A DNA stretch of 64,000 bases, taken from Sisyra terminalis (taxonomy: Eukaryota; Arthropoda; Insecta; Neuroptera; Sisyridae). The stretch spans positions 60,589,701-60,653,700 of the forward strand of contig OY292275.1 in assembly GCA_958496175.1 (NCBI GenBank), given 5' to 3'. Positions 1 through 11,870 of this stretch are shown here, piece after piece. Positions within the stretch are counted from its first letter, which is position 1. Each line of letters begins with the position of its first letter. The notes beneath the pieces were generated by a model. It ran no database searches, was not told the DNA's origin, and was given only the letters and a program-made list of their open reading frames with translations. Position numbers and translations under genes: made by a program.

Positions 1-372
1 AATTACGATTTATATTTTTGCTAACAATAAAATTAAATCTGTTTAAATTTTTCCTCGATCATGCGCAAATCAAAATATTTCTGAAGCTTTATTTTAATTA
101 ACATTTCGGTCGGATCCCACGCAAAACAAAAATGAGGCATATGAGTGTTAAATATGAAAAAAAGAGATAAGATAGACATTTATAGTAAAAACAGTAAGCC
201 AGTTGAACTAGTCTCAACTTTTAAATTTGATATGACAGTTGTCAAACATAAATAAAATGCATGTTTTATTCTAAAATTTATTTTAAATTCATTTATTTTT
301 TTACACTAATTTACGCCGATTTGAGGTGTTTTGTACTAAATTAAATGTTGAATCGATATCTTTGAACAGAAA

Positions 373-1245
373 ATGTCCAAAAATCTAGGCTCTTGGTCTT
401 TGGGTGTTGGCGCCGTTGCAATTGTCCTCTTTTATATTCGATCGCAAATTATTCAAGAAATAACGGTGATGACCCGCCAGAAAAGTGGTTTGTTCACGGC
501 CGAAGAACTGGCCCAATACGGCGACGAGAATCCCAACGAAATTTATTTGGCCATTTTGGGTAAAATTTACGATGTAACAACAGGTGGTTCTAACAATTAT
601 GGGCCTGACGGAGCCTACAGTGCTTTTACGGGTAAAATCTCCCAATACTCGAAATTTGCATCATGTGGTGGTATTTTATTGCGGAATTCCAGGTAGAGAT
701 TCTTCGGCGGCATTTATCACGGGAAATTTTGAAAAGGATCAATTAACGGATGAAGTTCATGGATTCTCGGACGAATCGTTGTACTCGTTGAAGAATTGGG
801 AGGATTTTTACGAGAAAACGTATCCGTACGTGGGGAAATTGATTGGACGTTATTATAACGAGGAGGGCAACGAAACACCGTACAATCAAATGATTCACCA
901 GCGTATCAAAGCGTATGCAATTCGCAAAAGCGACGAAGAAAAGTTAAAGACAATTTATCCGCCCTGCAATGTCGAATGGAATTCGGTGCAGGGAACGCGA
1001 GTTTGGTGCACAAATAAAAGGTGAAATTTGGCCATTTCGTTTACCAATATTTGACGATTTTAATTATTTTTTTTAGTGGCGGAATTGAACGGGATTGGAT
1101 TGGAGTGCCGAGGAAGATGTACGAACCAGGTTCGAAAAAATCGCGTTGCGTTTGTGCAGACGTGGACAATTTAACGAATGCCCTTTTAGAGGAGTATCCA
1201 AATTGTGCTAGTGATTCAGAATCTTGTTATGTCCACAATAATTGA
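373..1245 (+). CDS. CYB5D2: Neuferricin (cytochrome b5 domain-containing protein 2), 3 exons
   Basis: Spliced CDS join(373..631, 693..1020, 1077..1245), 756 nt, 251 aa; both introns (61 and 56 bp) are GT-AG and keep frame. Residues about 9-28 are a hydrophobic signal anchor, so the protein is probably secreted or membrane-tethered. Residues about 40-100 form a MAPR-type cytochrome b5-like domain: LFTAEELAQYG, then YLAILGKIYDVT, then YGPDGAYSAFTGRDSSAAF across the first splice junction. Like other MAPR proteins it lacks the HPGG haem-ligand loop of classical cytochrome b5. The C-terminal part has conserved VWC...GGIERDWIGVPR and a Cys-rich tail typical of neuferricin. Length fits the family (human about 264 aa). 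The family binds haem and is linked to neurogenesis and to steroid and P450 metabolism; that role is inferred from homology. Convergent with FIG4. Confidence 0.93.
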
Positions 1246-1303
1246 AATTTGTACTTAATTTTTGTTAAATGACTATTACTTCTTTATGTAAATGATCTGA
1301 ATA

Positions 1304-1309
1304 TTTATT
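1304..1309 (-). terminator. Poly(A) signal of FIG4
   Basis: TTTATT on the + strand (AATAAA on -), about 130 bp past the FIG4 stop. It lies between the CYB5D2 stop and the CYB5D2 poly(A) signal, so the two transcripts should overlap at their 3' ends. Confidence 0.6.
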
Positions 1310-1350
1310 TAATCTATTTTTTATGTAATATATAATTTTTAAATGCGACA

Positions 1351-1356
1351 AATAAA
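1351..1356 (+). terminator. Poly(A) signal of CYB5D2
   Basis: AATAAA about 105 bp after the CYB5D2 stop codon. It lies inside what must be the 3' UTR of the convergent FIG4 gene. Confidence 0.7.
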
Positions 1357-1440
1357 TGGAAAAATTGGGGAATGAATTTAGAGGAAATTTTATACAAAAA
1401 TACAGCAGAATATCACAATATATATATTTCTTTGTAGAAA

Positions 1441-4400
1441 TTATTTATCCCATTTAAAATTAAGACAAGCGTATTTCTCATATTTCCGACATTCTTCAGT
1501 TTTCAAATCGGCAGCCCCAAACTTTCCTTTCATTACATATTGGCGATAAATCGCAGTCGATTCGTACGTAACTTTCGGTGGTTTGGTTTGTATCGAAGTG
1601 TCCGACGTAAACATACTTTGCAATCGTAATGGTTGATTTAAATAAACGCTGGACTTTAAATTTAACGATCCATTTGCCTTTTTACCCAAATAAACATATC
1701 TGGAACAAAAAATGAATACTTAATTAAGCATAAACGATTTTCAAGGCATTATAATCCGGCATTATAATATTATAAACCGGATTATCTTATTTTTAGATAA
1801 AATCAAAGCAAACCTTTTGTATAACGACACATCCAAACGTTTGGGGTCGGTCAATTCGAAACCATAAACTTGAGACATCGACGGAAACAAAGATTCGAAT
1901 GTTATAGACGTGGAGCAACTGCCTTTTGATTCGGTGTTTTGGGAGTCATTTGGAAGATTGCTTTCTTCGTCAGAAGTATCACTGTCACCTTCAGAGCTAA
2001 AACACAAAAAGAAATGTACAAACATTTTCGGAGATAAAACCAACCGAATACCTGGAACTAGAAGCCGCTGAACTCGTTGAACTTTGGCCGGTCAATGAGG
2101 GATTTTTCATGACATTTCCTTTGTAGGCTTCGCGTCGCCGACCGGGGCGCACTCGAGGCGTAAACGGACTATAATCGACCGTGCAATTTGGCATAAAATC
2201 TCTGATGGAATTGCTGATTTTGTAGGCATAAGTATCGTTTAACATGGTCACTTCATCGGGACGATGATAATCGATGTAGCTGTCCACCATTTCGGTGTCT
2301 CTCGTGTGGATTTTCACAATTTCTTTGCAGTATTTGCGAATTTCATTGGCTGGATTTGGTAGGGCTTCCAAAACTTCAATGTCCCACCATTGGCTCAATG
2401 GATCTCTGTCACAAACAATTGTTTATTTAAATTAAAGGATATTACTAATTTTTTGAAAAAAATCCTTAGTAAATGACCCAAATCAAGCCCTGTAAAAGCT
2501 TCAACAAAATCTGTTCATAAATACGTCCGTATTTTTGTTTGGCGGTTACTTCTAACAGTGATTAAAAACTAAAGATCGCCAAACAAAAATTTAAGAATAT
2601 GTACAATTGGATTTGGCTAAAATTTTTGCAGGTGCTTCTCAAAAGTTTGATCCAAGTCATTGACTCATTATTTTTCCCAAAAACAAATATTTCCAACATA
2701 TTCTTTATACCTTAATTCGGACACATATTTAACAGCTTGCCGATGATGAAGATAATAATCAGTTAACTGCTCCCAAATCGGTGGACTGTGCTCATTCGGA
2801 ACGAACAATCCCAAAAACAAATTGATCGTATTTTGCTTTTCGGCATCCGAAAACGTATTGCTATAATATCGGCTCAATGTTTGCATTATATCATTACCCT
2901 GGGACGTCCACGGAGCCGTTTTTCGATAAGTTTTAATTCGATGCACCAGCTGCGATCCGCCGTACTGTAACGCCAACGTATCCCCGTGATCTTCGTACAA
3001 ACTTTCCAACATTCGCACACAATCCGAATCAAATTCCAATTTTGGAGATTCCAAAACACCCAACGCACATAACTACAATTAAAAAAATCAATATGGTAGA
3101 TAATTTTATTTAATAAACAATTACTTGAAATCCCAACGCGCATTTTCCAATCGCGAATTGAGCCGTATTGGTGCGATCTAGACAATCAACGCAATTGGTC
3201 CGGATTATTCCGGTTTGGAATAGTTTATTTGAGCCGGAATTAAACGACTTGCCAATGATTGTACTATCTTTTTGCGTGCTATATGGTTTATGATTGGTAA
3301 AAATTCCGGTGGCCGCGACAACTTCGTACGCAATATTGGCTAGTTTCTGCATCACGTTGGCCTCCTTTCCTTTATTCATTCGTGCCATATCGAAACTAAT
3401 ATATCGAATTTGGCTATCCGGTGGCAAGAATTGATTCAAATATTTCACAGCCTCGTTGAGCTCCTCGCTTAAAATGCTTTCATGCTTCTTTTTTTCACGT
3501 TTTTTCACCAAATTTAGAATGACAATTGGAGCGCCGTAACGGCGCAACAATTCGTTAAAGTGGGCGCCGGCCGTTTCGACGAAGGGGTCGTTCAAGTCGA
3601 TGCTGATTGCCGGTTTGGGAACGATTCGTGTTATATCTTGGCTCCAATGAGCTGGAATAGAACCACGCATTTGGACAAAGGAGCTGTAGTGGCCTTGTGT
3701 TAGTGAGGAAACGCTAGAATCGTAAACAATTTGCTCGGTTTCCACCTCATTGGCAACGTCGCCGTCAAAGTTTGCACCGCGTTTGAGGAATCGAGTTCCA
3801 GCGAATTTACGGGATCGGCGAGCGATTAGCGTTACGTAAATGGAACGACCAAACACGGACATGTTTGATTGGCCAATGAAACCGTGGATGATGTGAATTA
3901 TCCAATCTGGATGTAACTCTTTTTCCACGTCGGCCAATAGATGGGAATTCCAAACGAATTTTGCTTGAGGTTCGTTTCGTACTCCATATATATGATATTC
4001 GTTTAGATCTTGCTTCGTTTCCACTTGTAAATCCGAATCATTTGGTTTAAAAAAGTTGGGATTTAAATCAACCGGAGGCGTTAAATTGTATTGTAAAGAA
4101 TGCGTCAAATCGTAGCTGTAACTACAATAAAATTTAAGTATTTCCTGCATATTCTAAAGTTAATTATTACCTGAAGTAAAAATTACTGGATAGATCAATA
4201 CTTTGAAACATTTTCACATATCGTGGCTCGTCTTGATGAACGATTCGTACAGAATCGTTTGGAATGTACACCATGCATGTGTCTTGGATTTTATAGATGG
4301 TATGAAATCCAACGACGGCAACCCGACAACGTTTCGTTATCAAAATTATATAATATCCTTCCAAAAATCTTACAAACCCTACAAATTTCAAATAACAAGG

Positions 4401-5011
4401 AATTCCATTGGATTTTTTGGTTCATTTAAATCAATTACCAACAATTCCAAAAGCTGATAGAACTTTGGTGAGCCGTTGTCCTCGAGGCCGATTTCCCACA
4501 TCGATCATATTCACCAAATTGTATATTTCATCTTGCGTATATTCGATTTTATCATCGACAAACATTAAATCCCGAGGCTCGGTACGATCGATTTTTAAAA
4601 CCCGAAATCGGGTGTTGGAGTTATTGGAACCCAACAAGTAATATTTCTAAAAACAATAAGAAAATTATATGATTGATTTAATAAAAAACGATAGAAAAAC
4701 TATCCTTAGACAATTTGGTAAGCAAGAATATTAACAAAATTGAAAATTTGTAATGAAAATTAACTTTTCCGGAAGACTTCGAAACTTGCAGTTAAAAGTA
4801 AAAAAACACTAGGAAAATGTAAGCAAAGGCTAGTACGAAATTGAACCTAGGAAAAGGCAAGAAAAATTGAGGAAATTCACTCGAAATTTAGGCAAAAATC
4901 AAGTATAGGGGTTGCATCGTATTAACTTGCTCTTACCGATTTCGTTTCGTACATCATTATTTTTTGCATCGAACTTATTATAGGTTGTATAGAAATGTTA
5001 GAAGAAGTCAT
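1441..5011 (-). CDS. FIG4: FIG4 polyphosphoinositide phosphatase (SAC domain), 8 exons
   Basis: Spliced CDS complement(join(1441..1699, 1814..1996, 2052..2405, 2711..3072, 3125..4121, 4171..4378, 4439..4646, 4937..5011)), 2646 nt, 881 aa; every junction is GT-AG and in phase. FIG4 removes the 5-phosphate of PI(3,5)P2 and scaffolds the PIKfyve-VAC14 complex on endosomes and lysosomes. The N-terminus ([12 protein letters not shown], then YYLLGSNN) matches FIG4 rather than Sac1 or Sac2. SAC landmarks are [17 protein letters not shown] and [19 protein letters not shown]. The catalytic CX5R(T) motif is intact in [12 protein letters not shown] (Cys about 474, Arg about 480), followed by [19 protein letters not shown]. 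An acidic Ser-rich linker (exons 6-7) precedes a conserved tail ending at 1441. Length is close to human FIG4 (907 aa). The start at 5011 gives the family N-terminus. Introns range from 49 to 305 bp. No breaks were seen. Confidence 0.96.
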
Positions 5012-5409
5012 TTTGAGGCTTTTTTAACTATTTTTTTCACTTATTAAAGGATTTTCATTGAAAAATGGTTAGAATCCGACACAATCAGCTGATGGAATAA
5101 AATGACCTAATTGATTTTTTTATCACTTTAATAATATGTAATTAAATTGTAAATTATCAATTTATTGTTAATTATTAATAAAATTCTTCATTTTTTGACA
5201 ACAAATCTACTTTTATATCATTTCAAAAAATAAACAGGTTAACTCCATTTTGGACTCCAGGTGTTGGTTGCGATAAAAAAAAAATCCCCCACCAAGGGAT
5301 TTTTATGCTATTCTCTAAATGATTGATTACTTATTACTACAATTAAATCAAAATCGTCTAAATTTGTATAAAAATCAATAAAAATACATTTAAAAATTTT
5401 AACATTTCT
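5012..5409. other. FIG4 upstream / COX7A downstream spacer
   Basis: AT-rich spacer between the FIG4 start and the COX7A 3' end. It should hold the FIG4 promoter and 5' UTR. No TATA box or other element can be placed with confidence. Confidence 0.5.
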
Positions 5410-5415
5410 TTTATT
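5410..5415 (-). terminator. Poly(A) signal of COX7A
   Basis: TTTATT on the + strand (AATAAA on -), about 135 bp beyond the COX7A stop codon. Confidence 0.6.
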
Positions 5416-5547
5416 TTTTCGCCAATCTTTGATGAGGCATTTTTTTTTCGACGTACATACAACAATTACATATAATAAACTTTAGCTACTATAAATACAA
5501 GTGTCCATTGTGTTACTACTAGTCGTAGATATCAAAACGGGGAATTC

Positions 5548-6018
5548 TTAGTCTTTTTTGCGGGGATAAGACAAATCGTAGAGCATCTTAAACGTAAGCC
5601 CAGTGGCAACTGCACACAAGCCGAGGGTCAAGCCGAACAACACCCGATCGAATGGGCCTCCCTTCAGGTGCACGGGTAGCCCGTTCTTGGCCTGGAACAA
5701 TTCCATCTTCTGCTTTAGGGACTCCGCCACAGGACTGTACTGGGTGCTACCCGACATGCTTCGGGTTTGGCTCTTTACGCTGGCAACTTTTACAGCCGGT
5801 GAGTCGAACACCACCTTCGGGGGCTCGGCTTTGTTCAACGGATTGGGACTCTGTTGGATAAGAAAAAATGATTAGAAGTAACCTTAAAATGATATTGATT
5901 TTCGTCTATGTATTGTTCACGTTTATAACACATTTGAGTTACGTACGATTGGATTTAATGGAAAAGCGTGATTTACCCCAATTAATCGTCCCGTGAAATT
6001 GTTAAAACGGTGGTGCAT
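5548..6018 (-). CDS. COX7A: Cytochrome c oxidase subunit 7A (COX7A2L/SCAF1-type), 2 exons
   Basis: Spliced CDS complement(join(5548..5850, 5977..6018)), 345 nt, 114 aa, with one 126-bp GT-AG phase-0 intron. The first exon encodes MHHRFNNFTGRLIG, closely matching the start of human COX7A2L (SCAF1, also 114 aa) in the pattern M-aromatic-aromatic-basic-F-x-x-F-T. This supports the choice of start. The C-terminal half carries the COX7A signature: basic helix KQKMELFQAKNGLPVHLKGG, then PFDRVLFGLTL, then a single membrane helix (about residues 83-105) and a short basic tail. COX7A is a small nuclear-encoded subunit in the inner mitochondrial membrane; the SCAF1 form bridges complexes III and IV in vertebrates. 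Whether this insect protein does so is inference. The gene is divergent from the CCDC170-like gene (655 bp between starts). Confidence 0.93.
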
Positions 6019-6672
6019 TTTCCTAGATTTTCGAGAATTTCCAAGTGTTATGTAAAGTCACAGGAAAAATGGCCAAATATCACGTCTTCAAGTGGTTTAA
6101 AGTGAGGTGGGGATTTCTATATTAGTGTATAACAAAGATAAAATATACCCTGATCGTAGCAAAAAATAAAGATAGCAAATATGTATGAGATTTGTACAAG
6201 TAAAACAGCAGCCTTTTTTAACTGATTTAACTTCAATGAAGTCGAAGTTGTCACAACCTGCATTACCGACTATATAGATAAGTTTCAAAGGATTTAAAGT
6301 TTTGAATTAAAACACTTTAATTTCAACGGCTTAATTATTTAATTAAAAATTACGTCCAGATAAATTAAGCCTTTCAATTTCCTTCATATACGTGACATTT
6401 TTTTACAAAGAAATAATCTATTTACATAAACATTCAAACAATTACATTATTGCGTTAATTGTTGCAGAAGCGTGTGAAGACTTATTGAAAAGTTACCATG
6501 TCAACAAATCGATCTAGCAGAGCTTTGTATGCAATCTCACCGTTGCAACTTTGCGTGCCAATACTATAAATTATCTTTGTGCAATACCTTTTAACAAGAA
6601 AAACCCAAAAAATTCCAATTTATATGCAAAATTCAGTGGATAATAATGCGTGATGAATAAATTTGGTTCATT
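6019..6672. promoter_or_regulatory. Shared intergenic region between divergent COX7A and CCDC170-like genes
   Basis: A 654-bp stretch separates the two divergent start codons, so it should contain both promoters and 5' UTRs. No canonical core elements were identified. Confidence 0.4.
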
Positions 6673-9600
6673 ATGGACAAGGAAATAGCACCGTCACCCG
6701 GAGAAAGCGAGGACGACTGGAAAATTTTTGAAAAATTGTGCGTCGATACCGCCAATTGCGAGGCAAGTGTTTCCATTTATAATTTGAAACAATTAGTGGC
6801 TATTTTTAACTGGAAAATATTTAATAAAAGGCCTTTTTTTTCCTTGAACCATTGATAAATTCGTCAAGGAAACAGTGCCAGGACGAGCACGTCTCGGTTC
6901 ATTGATTATATGCCTAGTATCTGTACAGGTATGCGTGCGAAAGGGACCTCATAATGCATTTACGTCGAAAATCATCTTCCAACCACTCAAGACTCCAGAT
7001 TGAGGCCATAAACGAGAATTTCAAAGAATTTATCAATTTTTTACATGCGACAATTTCGATTTTATGTTTTTATAAGAAGCCGAATCGATTAAGCACTCGT
7101 TATACGACCCAAATATTCTGGTGCATGTCTGTACCAGGTGCAATTATATCAATTTTCATCCTCCAATCTATTGTTACAATTTTTCATTTCCTTCAACTTC
7201 TATTGAGTTTTAAGCTATTCATAATGCATTTTTCAAGTTTATTTTTTATTTTGCATATTTGAGTAAGTGGTTTTTTCGTTTATTTGATAGTACTGACGGT
7301 TTTTTTGGCTTTAGATGGATGCTGACGACAATATGTCCCACGACGTGGTCGGATTAAGAAGTGAAGTGGCTGCTTTGCAATACAAAAGAGATCGTTTAAC
7401 AGTTGAGGTAAAGATTTTTCAAGCTAATTTTGCTAGTTTTCAAGCTAATTAACGTTGGTCTATTATTTGACTTATAAATTGACTTTAGTCAAGAAATTAG
7501 TACTGAAATCAAGATCCGTTTGCCTTTTAGTTACTCTCCAATTTTCGGCAAACGAAGTTCAGTAAAAAGTGGCAAACTAAGAATTGAAATTATTGTTATT
7601 CTTGGTTTTTAGTTAAACGAAATGAAGAACCAAATTCGAACTCGCGACCAGCGCGTGTCCGACTTACAAATGGAAGCCGATCAACTTCGCGAACAAGCAG
7701 CACGTCAAACTTCCATCATTACATCGTTGAAAAAGAAAATCCACGAATTAGAAGAACGTGAACGTGAGCTTTACGCATCGCAAGGACGTCAGGAAATTTC
7801 GTTGCAAACCCTCCAACGTGAGCATCGTTACAATGAAGACAAAGTCAAAGAATTGGAAAAGAAACTCCGCGCTGTCGAGCTGGAATGTTCCAGCGAGGAG
7901 CAGATGAAAGATGCGGCCCGAAATCAACTGCAAGACTTGCTTCGTCGACTTTCAGCCGCCCTCGGAGTCGACTACTGCGAAGCAGGACACACCAGCCCCG
8001 AAGCCATCCTCCACAAAGCTAGCGAACTGGTACAGGTTTGTGTTTCGACAATTTATGATTTCCCGGTGATTTTATCGTAAATTTTCTGATCCAGGAAACG
8101 TCACGATTACGAAATCGTTCCAGTAACATGAACGACACGTTGGCCGGCGTTGAAATGGAGTTACGAGGATGTCGGGAGGCACTAGAACGGGCGCAAGCCG
8201 ATCGGGATAATTTGCAACGCCAATGTGCAGCCCACACCCAAGAATTGGATCGTTTACGACAGGAAAAAGAATGTTTGGAGATGCACCAACGAGTTACGGA
8301 ACGGGAACTTAACGAATTACGGGATAAGCTTTCCGCATCGAACCGTAGCTTAGGCTCGGCTAGCACTAATATAGCGCAACAAGAAGCCACAATTTGTCAA
8401 CTAAGAGGTCAATATTTTCATCTACTTAAAAATATCAAAAGTTCAATTAAAACGTTTTTTAGATGACGTGAAACTTAAGGAAGAAAAAGCTCAACGTTTG
8501 CACAACGAATTTCGACATTTTCTAGAATCGCTAGCGATTCTTCTAAGTGGTCCGTCACACTTTGTCGAGGCGCACGAAAATGCCATCAAAGATCGCATTC
8601 GTGAGCTTCAAAATGAAATCAACGACAAAACTGGCGTAAGTCTCTAATTAAAATGGAAAAAAATCATGGTAAATGTTAATTTTCTTTTGTAGCAAATTGA
8701 AAATTTAAAGGAGAAATTGTCACTGGAAGGACAACAAGTGCATCGTCATATTTTGGGTCATGAGCAGGACTCGAGCCGTATTCGAATGTTGGAGGAGGAG
8801 AAGTGTATGTTGGAAAGTCGATTGCATAAAACCGAATCGGAATTGAAAACGTTGGAGATGTCCCGAGAGGCTTTAAAGCGTGATAAAAATACGGTAAGTC
8901 TTGCGAATAATTTGAAGAACAATACGATGAAATAAATACATTGGTTTCGAATAGTTTATGTCATTTTTGGAACGATTGGCCCGGGCGTTAAATATGGATG
9001 AAATTTCGCAAGAAATTGGCGTGGATCTTCACACCGAATCGATTTTAGTTCGCGCCGAGCAACTGGCTCGGTTGGAGAGCGATAAAATTGTCGATAAGGT
9101 ATTAAAACTATTATGTCACCCAAGTGGTGAAAAGAATTATTAGTTAATTAACCCCCTGCGGTGTAATAAAGTATTTAAATTTAATCTCTTTAGGTATGCT
9201 TTCAATGTTAGACTAGACTTAATCCAATTATTGTTTTGATGGATTTCTTTACTCTTTTTTTCTTTTCTTTTATACTTTTAACTCGATGTTGTGCAGCTTC
9301 TTTATTGCGGTTATCCGTACTACTACCACGGGACTTTATTACCGAGATTGAGACGTGAACGTTCATTCAATGATCTGAAAGAAGTAAGATTTGTAGAGAG
9401 CAAAAAGGCAATACATAATTCATCCGACCAAATTGCAAATTCACGTTTCATTTCACACATATTTCATGGATCATAAGCACGCTCATTTCTACAATAGTTT
9501 GTATAGAGGAGCACCTACCTTGAGACCAGATTTCATCACAAGTGATTGTTATAAAAGAAAAATAGAAAACTTTTAACTTAAATATTTGTTGTAAGGTACA

Positions 9601-10678
9601 GACTAGTTGGAGCAGAAGATTTATTATCGAAATTCTTAAGTAGAGCTGTAAGACGTAAGAAATTATATAGATCATCATTATTCAAAGGATCTAGTCGAGT
9701 CATTAGACACGAGTGCAGTTTTCAAATGCTTAATCGGCTAGATCCTTTCAAGGCTTAGCTTGTATCATTTTAGTCTATTTTAATGGAATAAATTGATTAA
9801 TTTTGCTCTGAAGACTGCCGTAGTGTATCAACTTCAACGTCGAGTTCGAACTCTTCGGGAACAATTGCAACGCAAGGACCTACACCTGGATCTTTTGCGT
9901 CGCAAACTTAGTCTACAAGAAGACAACACAAAAGTCAAATGTTTATTACAAACTGAACGGGATGAGGCCAGTTTACGAGCGAAAAAGCTCTCGAAGCAGG
10001 TGGACAAGTTGCAGATTCAATTGGCCGACGCAAAAGCTCAATGTCGCGACTTAAATTCACAACTGGGCGAAGCTGCCGATTATAAGGTAAATTAATTTCC
10101 TGGGTTTCATACAAAACGTGTTAATTGTTTCTTTGTAGATCACCGCGTTGGAGCGGGCGAGAAAAATCGACGATTTACAAAAACGGCTGGTCGAGTCGGA
10201 GATGTTGCGTACACGTTACAATCGCAAGGTGACGCTGTTGAAGGACCAGGTGCGTACGACCAACGAAACGGTCGAACAACAACGTTCGATGAGCGAACAC
10301 TCGATGCAACATTTGCGCGAAGAGTTGGCCAACACGAAGGACAATTTGGCGGAGGTTTCGCGACGCGAGTCGCAACTGCAGAGCTTCAAGTCGTCGGTGG
10401 CCAAGATTTTGGGATGCACGGCCGCGCTGCCCGATTTTGAGATCATTTCCCGTCTGCAAAAGCTGGTCGATGCCCATCACGATTTCACGTTGGTCTCGCG
10501 TCGATATGACGACCCGATTTTGCGATTGACCTCGCGAAGTCCGACGGGCGGGAGTCGCTGCACACGAACGCCGGATCGATCGATCCGATACGATGATTCC
10601 GGCTACGCTGACGCGCCCGATTTGGATGATATCGACGATGATTTGTACAGCAAACGAATTAGCCGCGCGCCCATATGA
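6673..10678 (+). CDS. CCDC170: Coiled-coil protein, CCDC170-like, about 9-10 exons
   Basis: Confident exons, all GT-AG and in phase: 7315..7407, 7613..8035, 8095..8407, 8463..8635, 8693..8893, 8955..9098, 9297..9383 (cassette), 9814..10086, 10139..10678. They encode 748 aa, or 719 without the cassette; human CCDC170 is about 715 aa. Nearly the whole protein is heptad-rich coiled coil (LQMEADQLREQAAR, LKKKIHELEERERELY, LREQLQRKDLHLDLLRRKL). Between coils are short conserved blocks (LSAALGVDY, LARALNMDEIS) and an acidic Ser/Arg-rich tail from about 10520. CCDC170 associates with Golgi-linked microtubules and ciliary structures; this role comes from the family only. The 5' end is less certain. 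An ATG at 6673 opens 30 acidic codons ending at GAG/GCAAGT (6762), a possible GC-AG intron in phase with exon 7315. Alternatively translation may start at the ATG at 7315. A 60-bp open segment 6869..6928 is a possible optional exon. Confidence 0.75.
9297..9383 (+). other. In-frame 87-nt cassette exon of the CCDC170-like gene
   Basis: A T-rich tract and AG precede 9297, and GAA/GTAAGA follows at 9384. Both ends are phase 0, so inclusion adds 29 residues and skipping joins IVDK directly to TAVVYQLQRR. The peptide (LLYCGYPYYYHGTLL then PRLRRERSFNDLKE) is Tyr-rich and not coiled coil, unlike everything around it. This suggests an alternative rather than constitutive exon. Confidence 0.6.
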
Positions 10679-11310
10679 CAAACGCATTTCAATGTTTGAA
10701 CGTTTCGGAAACAATGTTCTGGGCACTCGTTTGAACACAATTACGTTTAAAAGTACGAAAGGGAATATTTCCTCAAATTATATTCATTGATTTCCACACA
10801 AATCTACATACTTTCATCATTTTCACCCGGTTTTCATGTGTTCTAATTGATGTGTGATATAAATTATTAACAATTTAGTGTCAAATTTCCCGAAGAACTC
10901 ATACCAATCACTAATTTTACGATTGTTTCAGACGAAAACTCTTGTTTTTCCATTTACGGTCGACAATGGAAACAACTTTTTAACGTGTAGAATCTGTTAC
11001 TTTTAATCAATTAAATAATGTAATATTAATGCACCGATTTAACAAGAACGATTGTTTTCTTTCTTTGATTAATACCTTTTAATGTTTTACCTTGAAGAAT
11101 AACGGTTTCTTTGTTTGATTGTAATGTTAAAAAAAATTTTTTTTTGGACCTTCAAGTTCTAATTGTAGACTTTAATTCCACCAAAAAAAAGATAATTTTG
11201 TTATTGTATTTCAATGTTGATTGAAATAAAATGATTTATGTTTACAACTATGGGATTATTTTTTATTGCAAGTACCTACTACATAAATTGTTGGTTTTTT
11301 TCATATTTAT
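10679..11310 (+). other. 3' UTR of the CCDC170-like gene, poly(A) signal at 11225-11230
   Basis: AT-rich non-coding stretch after the stop at 10678. AATAAA at 11225-11230 is the best poly(A) signal. Nothing else was recognised. Confidence 0.5.
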
Positions 11311-11757
11311 AAAATTAAATCTTTTGAAGACGTTTTTTTAATAATTTTAACAATTGGTTGATGGAAAAATCAGTACGTATGGGACAGGAAAGGACAAATA
11401 TGATCATTGGAGTCCTCAGAATTTCGGATATCATAATTTTCCCAAAAGCAAAGTTGTTTATCTTTTGGAACTTATAGTTCCAAAGTTTCAATGATTAAAA
11501 CCTTCAGGATTATTATAATTCTTTCTTTGTATTCTTCAGAAGTTATTCCGTCTCACCTTTACTGATTTCAATCAATAATCCACAACCTAGATGACCTGCA
11601 CTTCCATGAAGAAGTTGAAAATTTGGATCAATTACAGACTTGCGTAAAACAATAAGATAGAAGCAAAGATATTTATTTAATCGTTGAAAAAAATGCGCTT
11701 ATATTGAAAAAAAGTAATTTATATATTTTATATTTAATATTACAATAAATTACAAAC

Positions 11758-11870
11758 TTAAAACTGATTTTTGTCGTCAAATTGTTGGCGCACAATCGGA
11801 ATTTTATAAATTTTTTGTATGTGACTTGGTCCTTTGTCTTCATCGTCACTTAAATCGTTAAATCGATAGT
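11758..11870 (-). pseudogene. Duplicated 3' coding end of the secreted-protein gene
   Basis: Encodes the same C-terminal peptide (YRFNDLSDDEDKGPSHIQ, then KIYKIPIVRQQFDDKNQF) as the intact gene at 12321, with one Gly-to-Asp change. The homology stops abruptly at the duplication boundary and no upstream coding sequence or start is present. It is a partial copy, presumably untranslated unless used as an alternative 3' exon. Confidence 0.85.

Noticed and set aside
385..645. Open frame on the - strand across the CYB5D2 first exon
   Set aside because: Shadow of the real + strand exon; no splice context or homology of its own.
10175..10738. Long 187-codon frame on the - strand opposite the last CCDC170 exon
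   Set aside because: The + strand frame continues a spliced coiled-coil protein; the antisense frame is Arg/Ser/Val-rich with no start context or domain.
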